From Bacteroidota bacterium (GTDB taxonomy: Bacteria > Bacteroidota > Bacteroidia > Chitinophagales > Chitinophagaceae), in NCBI GenBank assembly GCA_018267955.1, contig JAFDXL010000010.1:248001-312000 (forward strand): a stretch of DNA of 64,000 nucleotides. The letters are read 5' to 3'. Every line of letters begins with the position of its first letter. Position 1 is the stretch's first letter. Below, piece by piece: positions 16,904 through 26,282 of this stretch. Under the pieces are notes generated by a model. That model saw nothing but the letters and a program-made list of their open reading frames with translations. It ran no database searches and was not told the DNA's origin. A program made the translations under genes and the position numbers.

Positions 16904-17929
16904 ATGATCACTTCTTCTTCCATACCATACATATCACAGGTTTTGAGCGAACCGCAAAATATATCTGCGGCCGATAAGGAAAGTATTGATGCGCTTATCC
17001 AAACTTACCCTTATTTTGTGCCTGCTCGTTATATGGAAGCAGCAAACGAACATAAAAAACAACCATTCAATCCGCCTATGATGGCGATGATGCAGTTGTA
17101 TATGGGCAACTGGCTGCTGTTCAACGAGTTCCTGAAAGCCGCCTCAGGTGTTGCAACTGCTGAGACACCTAAACCGGCACCAAACCAAGCGGCGCCTCAG
17201 GAAGAAACACCCCAGGAAGAAACCGTACAACCGGCATGGGACGCTACTGCTACAGTAGAAACACCTGTTGCAGAAGTAATAGCAGAACCGGAAGCAAACG
17301 AAGTTGTTGCCGAAACATTCGTTGTACCCGAGGTATTGGAAGAACCCCAGGTTATAGAAGAAGTTCCTAAACAAGCAGAACCTGCCACCAAACACCACGA
17401 ACCATTATATAAAGATTTTAATATAGTTGCAGACGTCCCCGGATCAGATGAATCTTTTATACTACCTGTATATACAGAGGATTACTTCCTGCACCAGGGT
17501 ATGAATGTGTCAAACAAGATACCTGCAGACATCCAGACGAAAGAGGGAGATACCACAGACGAAGATAAACAGCTGATGGTGGTGATGAGCTTCTCTGAAT
17601 GGCTTGTGTTCTTTAAAAACCGCAAGGCGCGCGAGGCTGAAGAAGCAGAAGACCAGAAAGCGGTAAAAACCATGTGGCAAAAGGAAAAACTGGCCGCCGC
17701 ACTGGAAGAAGAAAATGAGGAAATACCGGAAAAAGTGTTCGAAATGGCGGTGAATTCCATTACCAAGGAAGATGACCTGGCCAGCGAAAGCCTTGCAGAG
17801 ATACACGCCAAGCAGGGCCGGTATGACAAAGCAATAGAAATGTATCGCAAATTAAGTTTGCGCAATCCCCAAAAAAAGGCTTATTTTGCCCGGAAAATCG
17901 AAATTCTCCAAAAAGAAAAAGGATCATGA
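16904..17929 (+). CDS. TPR-like protein with proline/acid-rich linker
   Basis: 341 residues. The N-terminus (LIQTYPYFVPARYMEA, then MMQLYMGNWLLFNEFLKAAS) is a helical domain of unknown function. Residues about 85-165 are a low-complexity linker rich in Pro, Glu, Ala and Val. The C-terminus (ESLAEIHAKQGRYDKAIEMYRKLSLRNPQK) is a tetratricopeptide-like hairpin that ends with a lysine-rich tail. It is probably a cytoplasmic scaffold. Its stop overlaps the secG start (ATGA), indicating translational coupling. Homologues sit between lptE and secG in related genomes by my recollection; function unknown. Confidence 0.82.
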   Translation: MITSSSIPYISQVLSEPQNISAADKESIDALIQTYPYFVPARYMEAANEHKKQPFNPPMMAMMQLYMGNWLLFNEFLKAASGVATAETPKPAPNQAAPQEETPQEETVQPAWDATATVETPVAEVIAEPEANEVVAETFVVPEVLEEPQVIEEVPKQAEPATKHHEPLYKDFNIVADVPGSDESFILPVYTEDYFLHQGMNVSNKIPADIQTKEGDTTDEDKQLMVVMSFSEWLVFFKNRKAREAEEAEDQKAVKTMWQKEKLAAALEEENEEIPEKVFEMAVNSITKEDDLASESLAEIHAKQGRYDKAIEMYRKLSLRNPQKKAYFARKIEILQKEKGS

Positions 17930-18240
17930 TAGGATTAATAACCATATTGATATTATTGGCTTGTTTAGTGCTGGCTTTCTTCGTACTTATCCAAAACCCT
18001 AAAGGTGGTGGCCTTTCCGGCACATTCGGCAGCATCAGCAGCCAGGTAATGGGCGTGAAGCAATCTACCGACGTTATGGAAAAAGGCACATGGATATCTA
18101 TGGCTGTAGTTGCAATACTGTGCATCTTCTCCGTTTCTTTGTACGAATCTCCTAAAATGGATGATGGCAGCAGTAAGCAAACCAAACAGCGTTCTTCTGC
18201 CCCTGCACAGCAACAAAAGGCACCTGCCGGTAAAAAATAA
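17926..18240 (+). CDS. secG: Preprotein translocase subunit SecG
   Basis: 104 residues with two membrane helices: IGLITILILLACLVLAFFVL and, about 55-73, WISMAVVAILCIFSVSLY. The conserved loop IQNPKGGGLSGTFG is diagnostic. SecG helps SecYE move preproteins. A basic, Gln/Pro/Ala-rich tail (QRSSAPAQQQKAPAGKK) follows. The start codon overlaps the stop of the TPR gene. A strong terminator follows the gene. Confidence 0.94.
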   Translation: MIGLITILILLACLVLAFFVLIQNPKGGGLSGTFGSISSQVMGVKQSTDVMEKGTWISMAVVAILCIFSVSLYESPKMDDGSSKQTKQRSSAPAQQQKAPAGKK

Positions 18241-18263
18241 ACTTTAGTTCATTTTATTATAAC

Positions 18264-18297
18264 ATACCTACTCTGTAATTTGAGTAGGTATTTTTTT
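18264..18297 (+). terminator. Terminator between secG and mltG
   Basis: A 10-bp perfect stem ATACCTACTC / GAGTAGGTAT with an 8-base loop and seven T residues. The T-run ends only seven bases before the mltG ATG, so mltG expression must either read through it or start at a promoter inside or just after it. Confidence 0.9.
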
Positions 18298-18304
18298 GCG
18301 ATAC

Positions 18305-19339
18305 ATGTCTGCCAAACGCACAAAGAAAAGTAAAGCACCTGCAATACTGGGTATGGTATTGCTGCTGATAGCAACTATTGCTGTCTACAAAACATTCGGC
18401 CCTAATACGGGAAGCCTGTCCAGGGGAGAATTTCTTTATATCCATACCAATGCCCGCTTTGATGATGTACAAAAGGAACTGGAACAAGGCGGATATATTG
18501 GTGATATGTTTAGCTTCAACCTGCTTGCAAAAGCTACAAAATACCCGGAGCACGTACATGCCGGCAAGTATAAGATCAGCCGCGGCATGAGCAATTTCAA
18601 TATCATCCGCATGTTGCGTTCTGGCCACCAAACCCCGGTAAAGCTGGTAATTAACAAACTGCGCACCAGGCACGATTTCATTCATCTCGTTGGCACACAA
18701 CTGGAGGCGGATTCTAATCAGCTCTTTTCCTTAATGACGGACAGCACTTTTCTCGCCGGTTATGGCCTGGATACCAATACCGCCATGTGCGCTATCATGC
18801 CCGATACCTACGAGTTCTTCTGGAACACCAATGCCGAACACGCTTTTGAAAAGATCGCTAAAAGCTACCATGCCTTTTGGACTGATGAACGCAGGCAGCA
18901 GGCACAGGCTAAGAATCTTACCGTTCCGCAGGCTACGACGATAGCTTCTATTGTAGAAGAGGAAACCAATAAGAACGACGAAAAGCCATTGATCGCCAGT
19001 GTGTACCTAAATAGGCTGCATAAAGGCATGTTATTACAGGCTGATCCTACCGTAAAGTTTGCTGTAGGCGATTTTACCATTAAAAGGATCACAGGCGCAT
19101 ACCTTGGCATTAACTCACCTTACAACACTTATAAATTCAAAGGACTGCCACCCGGCCCTATCTGCACACCTTCAAAGAAAAGCATTGAAGCCGTACTGCA
19201 AGCCCCGGATAACAGCTACCTGTACTTCTGCGCTAAAGAAGATTTTAGTGGCTACCACAACTTCGCCACGAACCTGGCAGACCACATGAAAAACGCCCGT
19301 GCCTACCAGCAGGCGCTGGATGCGAGGGGAATACATTAG
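18305..19339 (+). CDS. mltG: Endolytic murein transglycosylase MltG
   Basis: 344 residues from ATG 18305 (the TTG at 18296 lies in the terminator T-run). There is one N-terminal membrane anchor after a basic start (AILGMVLLLIATIAVYKTF) and then the YceG/MltG domain. The catalytic Glu lies in ATTIASIVEEETNK. Further family marks are SVYLNRLHKGMLLQADPTV, NSPYNTYKFKGLPPGPICTPS and YLYFCAKEDFSGYHNF. It cuts nascent glycan strands in the periplasm and sets peptidoglycan chain length. The 3' end overlaps the convergent membrane-protein gene by four bases. Confidence 0.95.
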   Translation: MSAKRTKKSKAPAILGMVLLLIATIAVYKTFGPNTGSLSRGEFLYIHTNARFDDVQKELEQGGYIGDMFSFNLLAKATKYPEHVHAGKYKISRGMSNFNIIRMLRSGHQTPVKLVINKLRTRHDFIHLVGTQLEADSNQLFSLMTDSTFLAGYGLDTNTAMCAIMPDTYEFFWNTNAEHAFEKIAKSYHAFWTDERRQQAQAKNLTVPQATTIASIVEEETNKNDEKPLIASVYLNRLHKGMLLQADPTVKFAVGDFTIKRITGAYLGINSPYNTYKFKGLPPGPICTPSKKSIEAVLQAPDNSYLYFCAKEDFSGYHNFATNLADHMKNARAYQQALDARGIH

Positions 19340-19731
19340 CTTTCTTCCAGTTCCAGCTTATAAATCTGCCTGTCTTTTCTAAAGAACAGCAGGTAATAAC
19401 TTAATAGTATCAACAGCCCAATGCAGAAAATACCCACCGCATAAGGCCTCGCTTCAATATTAAAGAACTCCCCTACCATCCATACAGAATTAGCCATGAT
19501 CCACAGGCAGACGGCCAGATTATGGAATAGTTCGGCACGTACATGCCTCGTCTTCCATAGTATATAAAATGCTACAGAAAGCGTAGGAAAGATCATAAAT
19601 ATCCCCCCGGGCCGCCAAACCATAGCCCAGCAGGTATCTTTTATCAGCCACAGGAATATATGTCCGTTTTCTATCCAGCGGAAGGAGGGCGTTACCTGTA
19701 TGGCTTTTTCAGTAGTTTTATTTTCAGGCAT
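19336..19731 (-). CDS. Conserved four-helix membrane protein, function unknown
   Basis: 131 residues with about four membrane segments: IFLWLIKDTCWAMVW, GIFMIFPTLSVAFYILW, LFHNLAVCLWIMANSVWMVGEFF and AVGIFCIGLLILLSYYLLFF. Both ends are charged. It is rich in Trp. I do not recognise a named family. It stands alone between convergent mltG and divergent gapA, with its start 154 bases from the gapA start. Confidence 0.75.
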   Translation of the reverse strand: MPENKTTEKAIQVTPSFRWIENGHIFLWLIKDTCWAMVWRPGGIFMIFPTLSVAFYILWKTRHVRAELFHNLAVCLWIMANSVWMVGEFFNIEARPYAVGIFCIGLLILLSYYLLFFRKDRQIYKLELEES

Positions 19732-19830
19732 GGCGCAAGATTAGCATGTAAATACCAAATAGCCAAGTTTCTTATAACACATAATCCACATGCGTAATGG
19801 CGAAGATTTTATATTATCCGCTAATGAACG

Positions 19831-19838
19831 TACCTTTG
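19831..19838 (+). promoter_or_regulatory. -7 promoter element (TACCTTTG) for gapA
   Basis: A perfect TAnnTTTG with a TTTT tract 20 bases upstream (19807-19810) where the -33 TTTG is expected. The element ends 47 bases before the gapA ATG. Confidence 0.65.
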
Positions 19839-19885
19839 CACCCAAATTTTATTAATCTGTTTCAAATAATTTAATAAACTAAGCA

Positions 19886-20899
19886 ATGAGTAAAGTTAAA
19901 GTTGCCATTAATGGTTTCGGCCGCATCGGCCGCCTGGCTTTCCGCCAGATCTACAACATGGATGGTATTGAAGTTGTTGCTATCAATGACCTGACAAAGC
20001 CTGAAGTTTTGGCTCACCTTCTGAAATATGATACTGCACAGGGCCGTTTCGGTGTTGAGGTAAAGCATACAGAAGATTCCATCGTTGTTAATGGCAATAC
20101 CATTAAAATATATGCTCAGAAAGATCCTGCACAAATTCCTTGGGGCCAGCACGATGTAGACGTGGTTCTGGAATGTACAGGTTTCTTCACCGACGCTGAA
20201 AAAGCAAAAGCACATATCACCGCAGGCGCTAAACGCGTTGTGATCTCTGCTCCTGCTACAGGCGAACTGAAAACTGTAGTTTTCAATGTAAACCACAATA
20301 TCCTGGATGGTAGCGAAACGGTTATCAGCTGCGCTTCATGTACCACAAACTGCCTGGCTCCTATGGCCAAGGCGCTGAACGATAACTTCGGTATCGTTAC
20401 AGGTATCATGAGCACTATCCACGCTTATACAAACGACCAGAACACACTAGACGCTCCACACCCGAAAGGTGACCTGCGCCGTGCACGTGCTGCTGCTGCC
20501 AATATCGTTCCAAACTCTACAGGTGCTGCTAAGGCTATCGGCCTGGTACTGCCTGAACTGAAAGGTAAACTGGACGGTGGCGCACAACGCGTACCAACGA
20601 TCACTGGCTCTCTAACGGAACTGGTTACTGTACTGAGCAAGAAAACAACTGCTGAAGAGATCAACGCTGCTATGAAAGCTGCCGCTAACGAAAGCTTCGG
20701 ATACAACGAAGACGAGATCGTTTCCAGCGATATCATCGGTACACACTTCGGTTCTTTGTTCGATGCAACACAAACTAAGGTGATGACAGTAGGCGATCAG
20801 CAACTGGTGAAAACTGTTAGCTGGTACGACAATGAAATGAGCTATGTTTCTCAGTTAGTTCGTACTGTTAAATATTTCGCAGGACTGATCAGCAAATAA
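19886..20899 (+). CDS. gapA: Glyceraldehyde-3-phosphate dehydrogenase
   Basis: A 337-residue type I GAPDH that oxidises glyceraldehyde 3-phosphate to 1,3-bisphosphoglycerate. The NAD-binding start [13 protein letters not shown] and the active-site [12 protein letters not shown] with catalytic Cys152 are present, as are [14 protein letters not shown] with its partner His, [20 protein letters not shown] and [14 protein letters not shown]. Asp near residue 35 (VAINDLT) favours NAD over NADP. A terminator follows, and pgk lies one gene downstream, so lower glycolysis is clustered. Confidence 0.97.
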   Translation: MSKVKVAINGFGRIGRLAFRQIYNMDGIEVVAINDLTKPEVLAHLLKYDTAQGRFGVEVKHTEDSIVVNGNTIKIYAQKDPAQIPWGQHDVDVVLECTGFFTDAEKAKAHITAGAKRVVISAPATGELKTVVFNVNHNILDGSETVISCASCTTNCLAPMAKALNDNFGIVTGIMSTIHAYTNDQNTLDAPHPKGDLRRARAAAANIVPNSTGAAKAIGLVLPELKGKLDGGAQRVPTITGSLTELVTVLSKKTTAEEINAAMKAAANESFGYNEDEIVSSDIIGTHFGSLFDATQTKVMTVGDQQLVKTVSWYDNEMSYVSQLVRTVKYFAGLISK

Positions 20900-20931
20900 G
20901 TCTAAACTGCTGACAAAATATAAAAGCCTTT

Positions 20932-20959
20932 CTTCGGAAAGGCTTTTTTCATGGCACTA
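20932..20959 (+). terminator. Terminator after gapA
   Basis: Stem AAAAGCCTTTC / GAAAGGCTTTT closed by a TTCG tetraloop, with a T-run. A very strong candidate. Confidence 0.93.
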
Positions 20960-20990
20960 TTCTACTATGTGTCCAGGAAAATATAACCTT

Positions 20991-21431
20991 ATGAATAGCC
21001 ACACTGTAAGCAAAACCATACAGATAAATGCCCCCAAAGCAGCCGTCTGGGATGCACTTACCAATCCTGACAAGACAAAAGAGTACTTTTTTCACTGCGA
21101 GGTACTTTCCAGTTGGGAAAAGGGCGCACCTATTACTTTCAAGGGCAAAATGTTCTGGGTAATAAATATTGAAATGAACGGGACTATCCTGGATATAGAC
21201 CCGGGCAATATGCTGAAATACACCCTGAAGAATGGCCACAAAAAAGATGAGGAGCCGGACAACTTTAGTACTGTCACGGACGTTCTTACCGAAGAAAATG
21301 GCATCACAACCCTTAGCATTGCAGACGATGTAGGTAGTGCGGAAGGCTATGAGGAAAGAGTAGAAAAATCAGAAAAAGGTTGGGATAAAGTTCTGAGCGG
21401 GTTAAAAAAGTTGGTGGAAGAAGGCTCCTAA
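20991..21431 (+). CDS. SRPBCC / AHSA1-domain protein
   Basis: 146 residues from ATG 20991 (MNSHTVSKTIQINAPKAAVW); an ATG at 20967 would add eight residues. The Bet v1-like AHSA1 fold is recognised from the first strand TVSKTIQINAPKAAVWDALT, the middle WEKGAPITFKGKMFWVINIE, and the C-terminal helix EKSEKGWDKVLSGLKKLVEEG. Such proteins bind hydrophobic ligands or act as Hsp90-activator-like modules; a specific role cannot be assigned. Lies between gapA and pgk. Confidence 0.87.
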   Translation: MNSHTVSKTIQINAPKAAVWDALTNPDKTKEYFFHCEVLSSWEKGAPITFKGKMFWVINIEMNGTILDIDPGNMLKYTLKNGHKKDEEPDNFSTVTDVLTEENGITTLSIADDVGSAEGYEERVEKSEKGWDKVLSGLKKLVEEGS

Positions 21432-21509
21432 AAAAGCCATCATATTACAAGCTTCATTGATTATTTTTGCTGCTCGGTTGCGCAAACGGCTAACTATACT
21501 ACAATTATT

Positions 21510-22721
21510 ATGAGCAAATTCAACAGTTTCAGTTTCAACGGTAAAAAGGCATTGGTGCGTGTAGACTTTAACGTACCTATCAAAGACGGCAATATCACAG
21601 ACGATACCCGTATCAAGGCTGCATTGCCTACTATAAAAAAGATACTGGCAGATGGCGGCAGCGTAGTGCTGATGAGCCACTTTGGCCGCCCACATAAAGA
21701 CATTGAAAAGAAGCCACACCTTACGCTGGCCGATTTCAGCTTAAAGCCTGTAGCTAAGCACCTCACTACCCTGCTGGGTACTGAGGTACAGTTTGCAGAG
21801 GATTGCATCAGCGAAGATGCTCAACAAAAAGCTGCGGCATTGCAACCGGGCCAGGTATTGCTGCTGGAAAACCTGCGCTATTATAAGCAGGAAGAAAAAG
21901 GTGATGCTGCCTTTGCAGAAACATTATCCAAACTGGGCGATGTGTATGTAAACGATGCTTTCGGTACGGCACACCGCGCACACGCTTCTACGGCTGTGAT
22001 CGCTCAATACTTCCCTGCTGATAAGAAAATGTTCGGACTGCTGATGGAAGGTGAAGTAAGCGCTGCTGAAAAAGTACTGCACAATGCACAAAAACCTTTT
22101 ACGGCCATCATTGGCGGCGCTAAGGTTTCTGATAAGATAATGATCATCGAGAACCTGCTGGAAAAAGCAACCGATATTATCATTGGTGGTGGTATGGCTT
22201 ATACCTTCTTCAAGGCTATGGGCGGGCAGATAGGCAACTCTCTTTGCGAAGATGATCGCCTGGATACCGCACGGGAATTGATGAAAAAAGCAGAGGCAAA
22301 AGGCGTTTGTATCCACCTGCCGCAAGACAGCATCCTGGCCGATAAATTTGCTGCTGATGCCAATACTGCATCTGCTATCAATACAGAGATACCGGAAGGC
22401 TGGATGGGCCTGGATATAGGCCAGATGGCTTGCGATATGTTCTGTAAAGTGATCAAAGATTCAAAGACTATATTGTGGAATGGTCCAATGGGTGTATTCG
22501 AAATGGAAAAATTCCAGCACGGTACTAAATGTGTTGCAGATGCAGTTAAAGAAGCAACAGAAGCTGGTGCTTACTCATTGGTAGGCGGTGGCGATAGCGT
22601 TGCAGCTGTAAACAAATTCGGCTATGCAGATAAAGTAAGCTATGTATCTACCGGTGGTGGAGCTATGCTCGAATTCTTCGAGGGCAAAGAGCTGCCGGGT
22701 ATTGCTGCTATAAAGAACTAA
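21510..22721 (+). CDS. pgk: Phosphoglycerate kinase
   Basis: 403 residues. Transfers phosphate from 1,3-bisphosphoglycerate to ADP. Signature [16 protein letters not shown] at the N-terminus, substrate-binding SHFGRP and [10 protein letters not shown], hinge GGAKVSDKI, and the nucleotide-binding end [13 protein letters not shown] and [18 protein letters not shown]. Length and motif order are normal. Upstream there is a TATTTTTG -7-like site at 21472-21479. A terminator follows. Confidence 0.97.
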   Translation: MSKFNSFSFNGKKALVRVDFNVPIKDGNITDDTRIKAALPTIKKILADGGSVVLMSHFGRPHKDIEKKPHLTLADFSLKPVAKHLTTLLGTEVQFAEDCISEDAQQKAAALQPGQVLLLENLRYYKQEEKGDAAFAETLSKLGDVYVNDAFGTAHRAHASTAVIAQYFPADKKMFGLLMEGEVSAAEKVLHNAQKPFTAIIGGAKVSDKIMIIENLLEKATDIIIGGGMAYTFFKAMGGQIGNSLCEDDRLDTARELMKKAEAKGVCIHLPQDSILADKFAADANTASAINTEIPEGWMGLDIGQMACDMFCKVIKDSKTILWNGPMGVFEMEKFQHGTKCVADAVKEATEAGAYSLVGGGDSVAAVNKFGYADKVSYVSTGGGAMLEFFEGKELPGIAAIKN

Positions 22722-22746
22722 TCTTTAAACAAATTGATATTATAAT

Positions 22747-22774
22747 AGCCCACCAAATGGTGGGCTTTCCTTTT
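22747..22774 (+). terminator. Terminator after pgk
   Basis: Perfect 9-bp stem AGCCCACCA / TGGTGGGCT, AA loop, followed by TTCCTTTTC. Confidence 0.85.
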
Positions 22775-22852
22775 CTATTATTCCTGCCTCATCTAAACTA
22801 CAATTGCTTTTCTGCTTAAAAACTTACACATTAGTGCCATCAATTGAAATGC

Positions 22853-23416
22853 ATGAACACCATAACCATAACACGATGGGCTGGTTCTACATCCTTAGGA
22901 TGGCTCCTGAGTGTTGTATTCATCCTGCTTCTTTCCGGCATTTTTGATACTATCGGCATCAATGGTTACCAATGCTATGTGGGTATAGGTGTAGGCATGG
23001 GTGTTGGTTTTATGCAATGGCTTACATTAAGAAAGCGTGCTGGCTTCGATACCCGGTGGTTATGGTACACGATCACAGGTGTAGGTACGCCGTTTTTTTT
23101 ATTTGACCTGTTAAAGCATCTCGGCCATTACGATTTCGGCGATCATTACCTGCTATATAGCGTAAGCCTTGCGGGGTTGTCTGTTGGTATCATGCAATAC
23201 CTCGTACTCAGGCACCATACTTCAAAAGCCATTATGTGGATACCAATGAGCCTCATTGCATGGATAGCAGCAGGGCTTACGGTATTAGCAATAGATTATA
23301 CACGCGAACTCATTAAACCACCTTTATGGGGCTTTATAGCTAATCTTTCGCTGATACTTGCAGGCGGTGTGGTACTGGGTATTATTACAGGATTGGCGTT
23401 GAAAAGAATGAAGTAA
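22853..23416 (+). CDS. Hydrophobic membrane protein, function unknown
   Basis: 187 residues from ATG 22853, with about five to six membrane helices (GWLLSVVFILLLSGIFDTIG, VGIGVGMGVGFMQWLTLRK, YLLYSVSLAGLSVGIMQYLV, MSLIAWIAAGLTVLAI, LSLILAGGVVLGIITGLALK). A repeated G-x-x-x-G pattern followed by MQWLTLR and MQYLVLR suggests an internal duplication. I know no named family. Alone between pgk and a TfoX-domain gene. Confidence 0.72.
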   Translation: MNTITITRWAGSTSLGWLLSVVFILLLSGIFDTIGINGYQCYVGIGVGMGVGFMQWLTLRKRAGFDTRWLWYTITGVGTPFFLFDLLKHLGHYDFGDHYLLYSVSLAGLSVGIMQYLVLRHHTSKAIMWIPMSLIAWIAAGLTVLAIDYTRELIKPPLWGFIANLSLILAGGVVLGIITGLALKRMK

Positions 23417-23441
23417 ATTCACCAAACAAATACTTTTCGCC

Positions 23442-23783
23442 ATGCCATATTCAGAAAAACTTGCAGATCGTGTACGTGAGGCTTTATCTGTCGCTAAAAA
23501 GCTGGAAGAAAAGAAAATGTTCACCGGGCTCTGCTTTATGGTGAATGACAAGATGTGCATAGCCGTTCATACAGACGATATCATGGTACGTATAGATCCC
23601 GACAGGGCAGATGAATTATGCGCTATGCCGGGTGTGCAACCGATGATCATGAAGGGGAAATCGCTGAAAGGCTATGTACCGGTAGATGCCGCTGTCATCA
23701 GCAAGAAATCAACCCTGCAGTTCTGGACAGATCATGCGCTCGAATTCAACAAGAAAGCTAAATCAAGTAAAAAGAAAAAATAG
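23442..23783 (+). CDS. TfoX N-terminal domain protein
   Basis: 113 residues forming a single TfoX_N domain: LADRVREALSVAKKLEEKKMFTGLCFMVNDKMC, then RIDPDRADELCAMPGVQPM, KGYVPVDAAVISKKSTLQFW, and a lysine-rich tail. It lacks the TfoX C-terminal domain found in the competence regulator of gamma-proteobacteria, so a competence role should not be assumed. A near -7 sequence TACTTTTC ends three bases before the ATG. Confidence 0.85.
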   Translation: MPYSEKLADRVREALSVAKKLEEKKMFTGLCFMVNDKMCIAVHTDDIMVRIDPDRADELCAMPGVQPMIMKGKSLKGYVPVDAAVISKKSTLQFWTDHALEFNKKAKSSKKKK

Positions 23784-23790
23784 CCCCTTT

Positions 23791-24873
23791 TTAAGTTGCA
23801 TCGGCAGTGCTTACCGGAACAACAACCTTTCTGTCGAAGTACTTTTTCAGTTTTAAAAACCGCAGTTCAAAAAGGTAGTAGGATAAACTGGAAACGGCAA
23901 AGGTTCCGCCAAAACACGCTAAAAATCTAACAACTTCGCCATGATTTCCTTGTAAATAATATTCTGCCAATGCATAGCAAAACGGATGGTAGAGATATAA
24001 TCCGTAGCTGATCCTTCCAATATAAAATAACGGCTTATGCGATAGCAACCGGTTTACAACAGGTATCTGGTTCAGTGCTACAATGCCTATTACAAGATAA
24101 AATATAACTGCAAAAACGAATACTTTAATACCTGTACTGCAAGCAGGCGCTGACCTGTCAGCATCATCCAGGCCGCAACGCCACCCAACAGCAATGTTGC
24201 CACAACTCCTATTTCTTTTTTAGAGATCACCTTGCCTTCCAGCTCTCTTATTGCCAGCAATGATCCTATACATAATTCATCCAGCCGTGTAAAGGTGAAG
24301 TAAAAAGAATCTATGCCATTTTTCTCGAACATATAGCGCAGTACAGGTTCTGCGATAATCACGATAATCAATATCCGCTTCAGGTTCTTTGTGCTGCAAT
24401 AATACAGCAGCATGGGCCATATCAGGTAAAAATGCTCCTCTACTGCAAGCGACCATATATGTGGTGGCCCAGTGTATCGCCAATGGAAAGTGATGGCAAA
24501 ATTCTGCAGATACAAAAGGCTTGCCCATATATCTCCAAATGCAGGTAGCGGATTGTGCATCAGCACAGGCAAGAGCGTATACGCCAGCAACAAACACAAA
24601 ATAGTACAGCGGAAATATCCTTAGCGCCCTGCGCATATAAAAGCTGCTAAAGTAATTGGTATCACTTTTACTATTCAGCAATATCCTGGTGATAAGAAAG
24701 CCTGAAAGAACAAAGAACAACGGCACACCCGTCTGAAAGACGGAAGCTGTTTTCATGAAAAAAGAACTAACACTGCCTGATGGAGTAATTGTACCGGCAA
24801 AATGCAACCACATTATAGACAATGCGGCTAGCCCTCTGACGCTATCCAGCTCTTTTATATATTTTAATTTCAT
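23791..24873 (-). pseudogene. Acyltransferase family 3 (OafA/YrhL type), broken by two frameshifts
   Basis: An O-acyltransferase of about 361 residues spread over three frames. Frame one, from ATG 24873, begins KLKYIKELDSVRGLAALSIM with the family catalytic His in MWLHFAGT, then GVPLFFVLSGFLITRILL and FYMRRALRIFPLYYF. Frame two resumes near 24600 as LCLLLAYTLLPVLMHNPLP, with WSLAVEEHFYLIWPMLL, and frame three near 24120-24150 as VFVFAVIFYLVIGIV ending LFYIGRISYGLYLYHPF. The first break is at a TTTT tract. Multiple membrane helices are evident throughout. It is either a decayed gene or an assembly with homopolymer errors. Intact, it would acylate a cell-surface sugar. Confidence 0.85.
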
Positions 24874-25008
24874 TATTGGCAATAATAGATGAGGCAGCCA
24901 AAGATAATTATTCAATTATAAAACCCTGTGAAGGTTCTTAATAAACTAATATATACCAATCACTGGCACGCTCCTTTTCAGTAATTTTATATACATCAAC
25001 AAACAGTT

Positions 25009-25929
25009 ATGGCTGATTTTATTGATTACTATAAAATACTCGAGGTAGATAAAACCGCCTCTACCGATGATATAAAGAAAGCTTATCGCAAGCTGGCCCG
25101 TAAATACCACCCCGACCTTAACCCCAATAATGCAGAAGCGCATAAAAAGTTTCAACAGATAAATGAGGCCAACGAAGTATTAAGCGATCCCGAAAAACGG
25201 AAGAAATACGATCAGTACGGCGAGCATTGGAAACATGCAGATCAGTTTGAGCAGGCACGCCAGCAGCAAGGCGGGCAGGGCTACACCGGTGGTCAATGGC
25301 AGGGACAAGGTGGATTTGAAGGGTTTAGCGGCTTCGGTGGTGGCGAGGGTGAATTCTCTGATTTCTTTGAGCAAATGTTTGGCAGCAGGCAGGGACGCCG
25401 CAGTAATGTAAAGTACCGTGGCGAGGATTTTAATGCAGAGCTGGCGATGGACCTAACGGATGCGGCCACCACACGTCAGCAGATATTGAACGTTAATGGC
25501 AAGCAGGTGCGCATCACCATACCTGCCGGTGTAGAAGATGGACAGGTCATCAAGCTGAAAGGCTATGGCAGTCCGGGCATCAATGGCGGCCCGGCTGGAG
25601 ACCTTTATATTAAGTTTGTCATACACAACAATACTCATTTCAAACGCACAGGTAACGATCTGCATGCCACTGTAGATTTGCCCTTGTACACTGCTGTACT
25701 AGGTGGCGAATTGCTGGTAGACACCTTGGGGGGTGGTAAGATAAAACTAAAGGTGTCACCGGAAACCCAGAACGGCACCAAAACGCGCATCAAGGGCAAA
25801 GGCTTCCCCATCTATAAACAGGAAGGTGCATTTGGCGATCTCTACATAACCTACAACATACAATTACCCACGCACCTCACAGACCAGGAAAAAGAACTCT
25901 TCACTCAATTAGCTAATCTTAAAAAATAA
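25009..25929 (+). CDS. cbpA: DnaJ-type co-chaperone, CbpA family
   Basis: 306 residues. J-domain at 5-70 with the HPD motif in [15 protein letters not shown], which stimulates DnaK ATPase. A Gly/Gln/Phe-rich linker occupies about 80-130. The two C-terminal beta-sandwich domains follow directly ([40 protein letters not shown]) without the zinc finger, which distinguishes CbpA from DnaJ. The next gene, five bases on, encodes the CbpM-type modulator, giving the classical cbpA-cbpM pair. Confidence 0.94.
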   Translation: MADFIDYYKILEVDKTASTDDIKKAYRKLARKYHPDLNPNNAEAHKKFQQINEANEVLSDPEKRKKYDQYGEHWKHADQFEQARQQQGGQGYTGGQWQGQGGFEGFSGFGGGEGEFSDFFEQMFGSRQGRRSNVKYRGEDFNAELAMDLTDAATTRQQILNVNGKQVRITIPAGVEDGQVIKLKGYGSPGINGGPAGDLYIKFVIHNNTHFKRTGNDLHATVDLPLYTAVLGGELLVDTLGGGKIKLKVSPETQNGTKTRIKGKGFPIYKQEGAFGDLYITYNIQLPTHLTDQEKELFTQLANLKK

Positions 25930-25934
25930 AGATC

Positions 25935-26234
25935 ATGGAAAAACGCGAGATCATACCGGCCAGCGAGTTTTGCATATACCACAGTATATCCTGGTCTTTT
26001 ATTGCAGGATTGCAGGAAGCAGGATTGGTAGAAGTAGATACGGTAGAAAACCAACACTATCTGTATGTAGACCAGTTAAAAACCATTGAGTCACTGGTGC
26101 GTATGCATACCGAGCTCGAAATTAATATAGAAGGCATCGAGGCCATTGCCCACCTCTTACAGCGCGTAGAAGACATGCAACACGAAATGCAACGCTTAAA
26201 ACAGCGCCTTGGATTATATGAAGATGATATCTGA
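25935..26234 (+). CDS. cbpM: Chaperone modulator CbpM-like (MerR-type HTH)
   Basis: 99 residues of the MerR_2/CbpM kind: an N-terminal winged-helix-like part (IPASEFCIYHSISWSFIAGLQEAGLV, then LYVDQLKTIESLVRMH) and a C-terminal coiled coil (LQRVEDMQHEMQRLKQRLGLYEDD). In E. coli CbpM binds the CbpA J-domain and inhibits it. The five-base spacing to cbpA supports the same role here. Confidence 0.85.
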   Translation: MEKREIIPASEFCIYHSISWSFIAGLQEAGLVEVDTVENQHYLYVDQLKTIESLVRMHTELEINIEGIEAIAHLLQRVEDMQHEMQRLKQRLGLYEDDI

Positions 26235-26282
26235 TATAATATAATCCACATTGGTGCGTTATTGTTATTACAGTATGCACCT

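Noticed and set aside
21424-21441. Terminator GGCT/AGCC after the SRPBCC gene before pgk
   Set aside because: Stem of four pairs only and no T-run; too weak to call.
24964-24980. TGGCAC resembling a sigma-54 -24 element upstream of cbpA
   Set aside because: The -12 GC expected ten bases downstream is TT, so the essential second half is missing.
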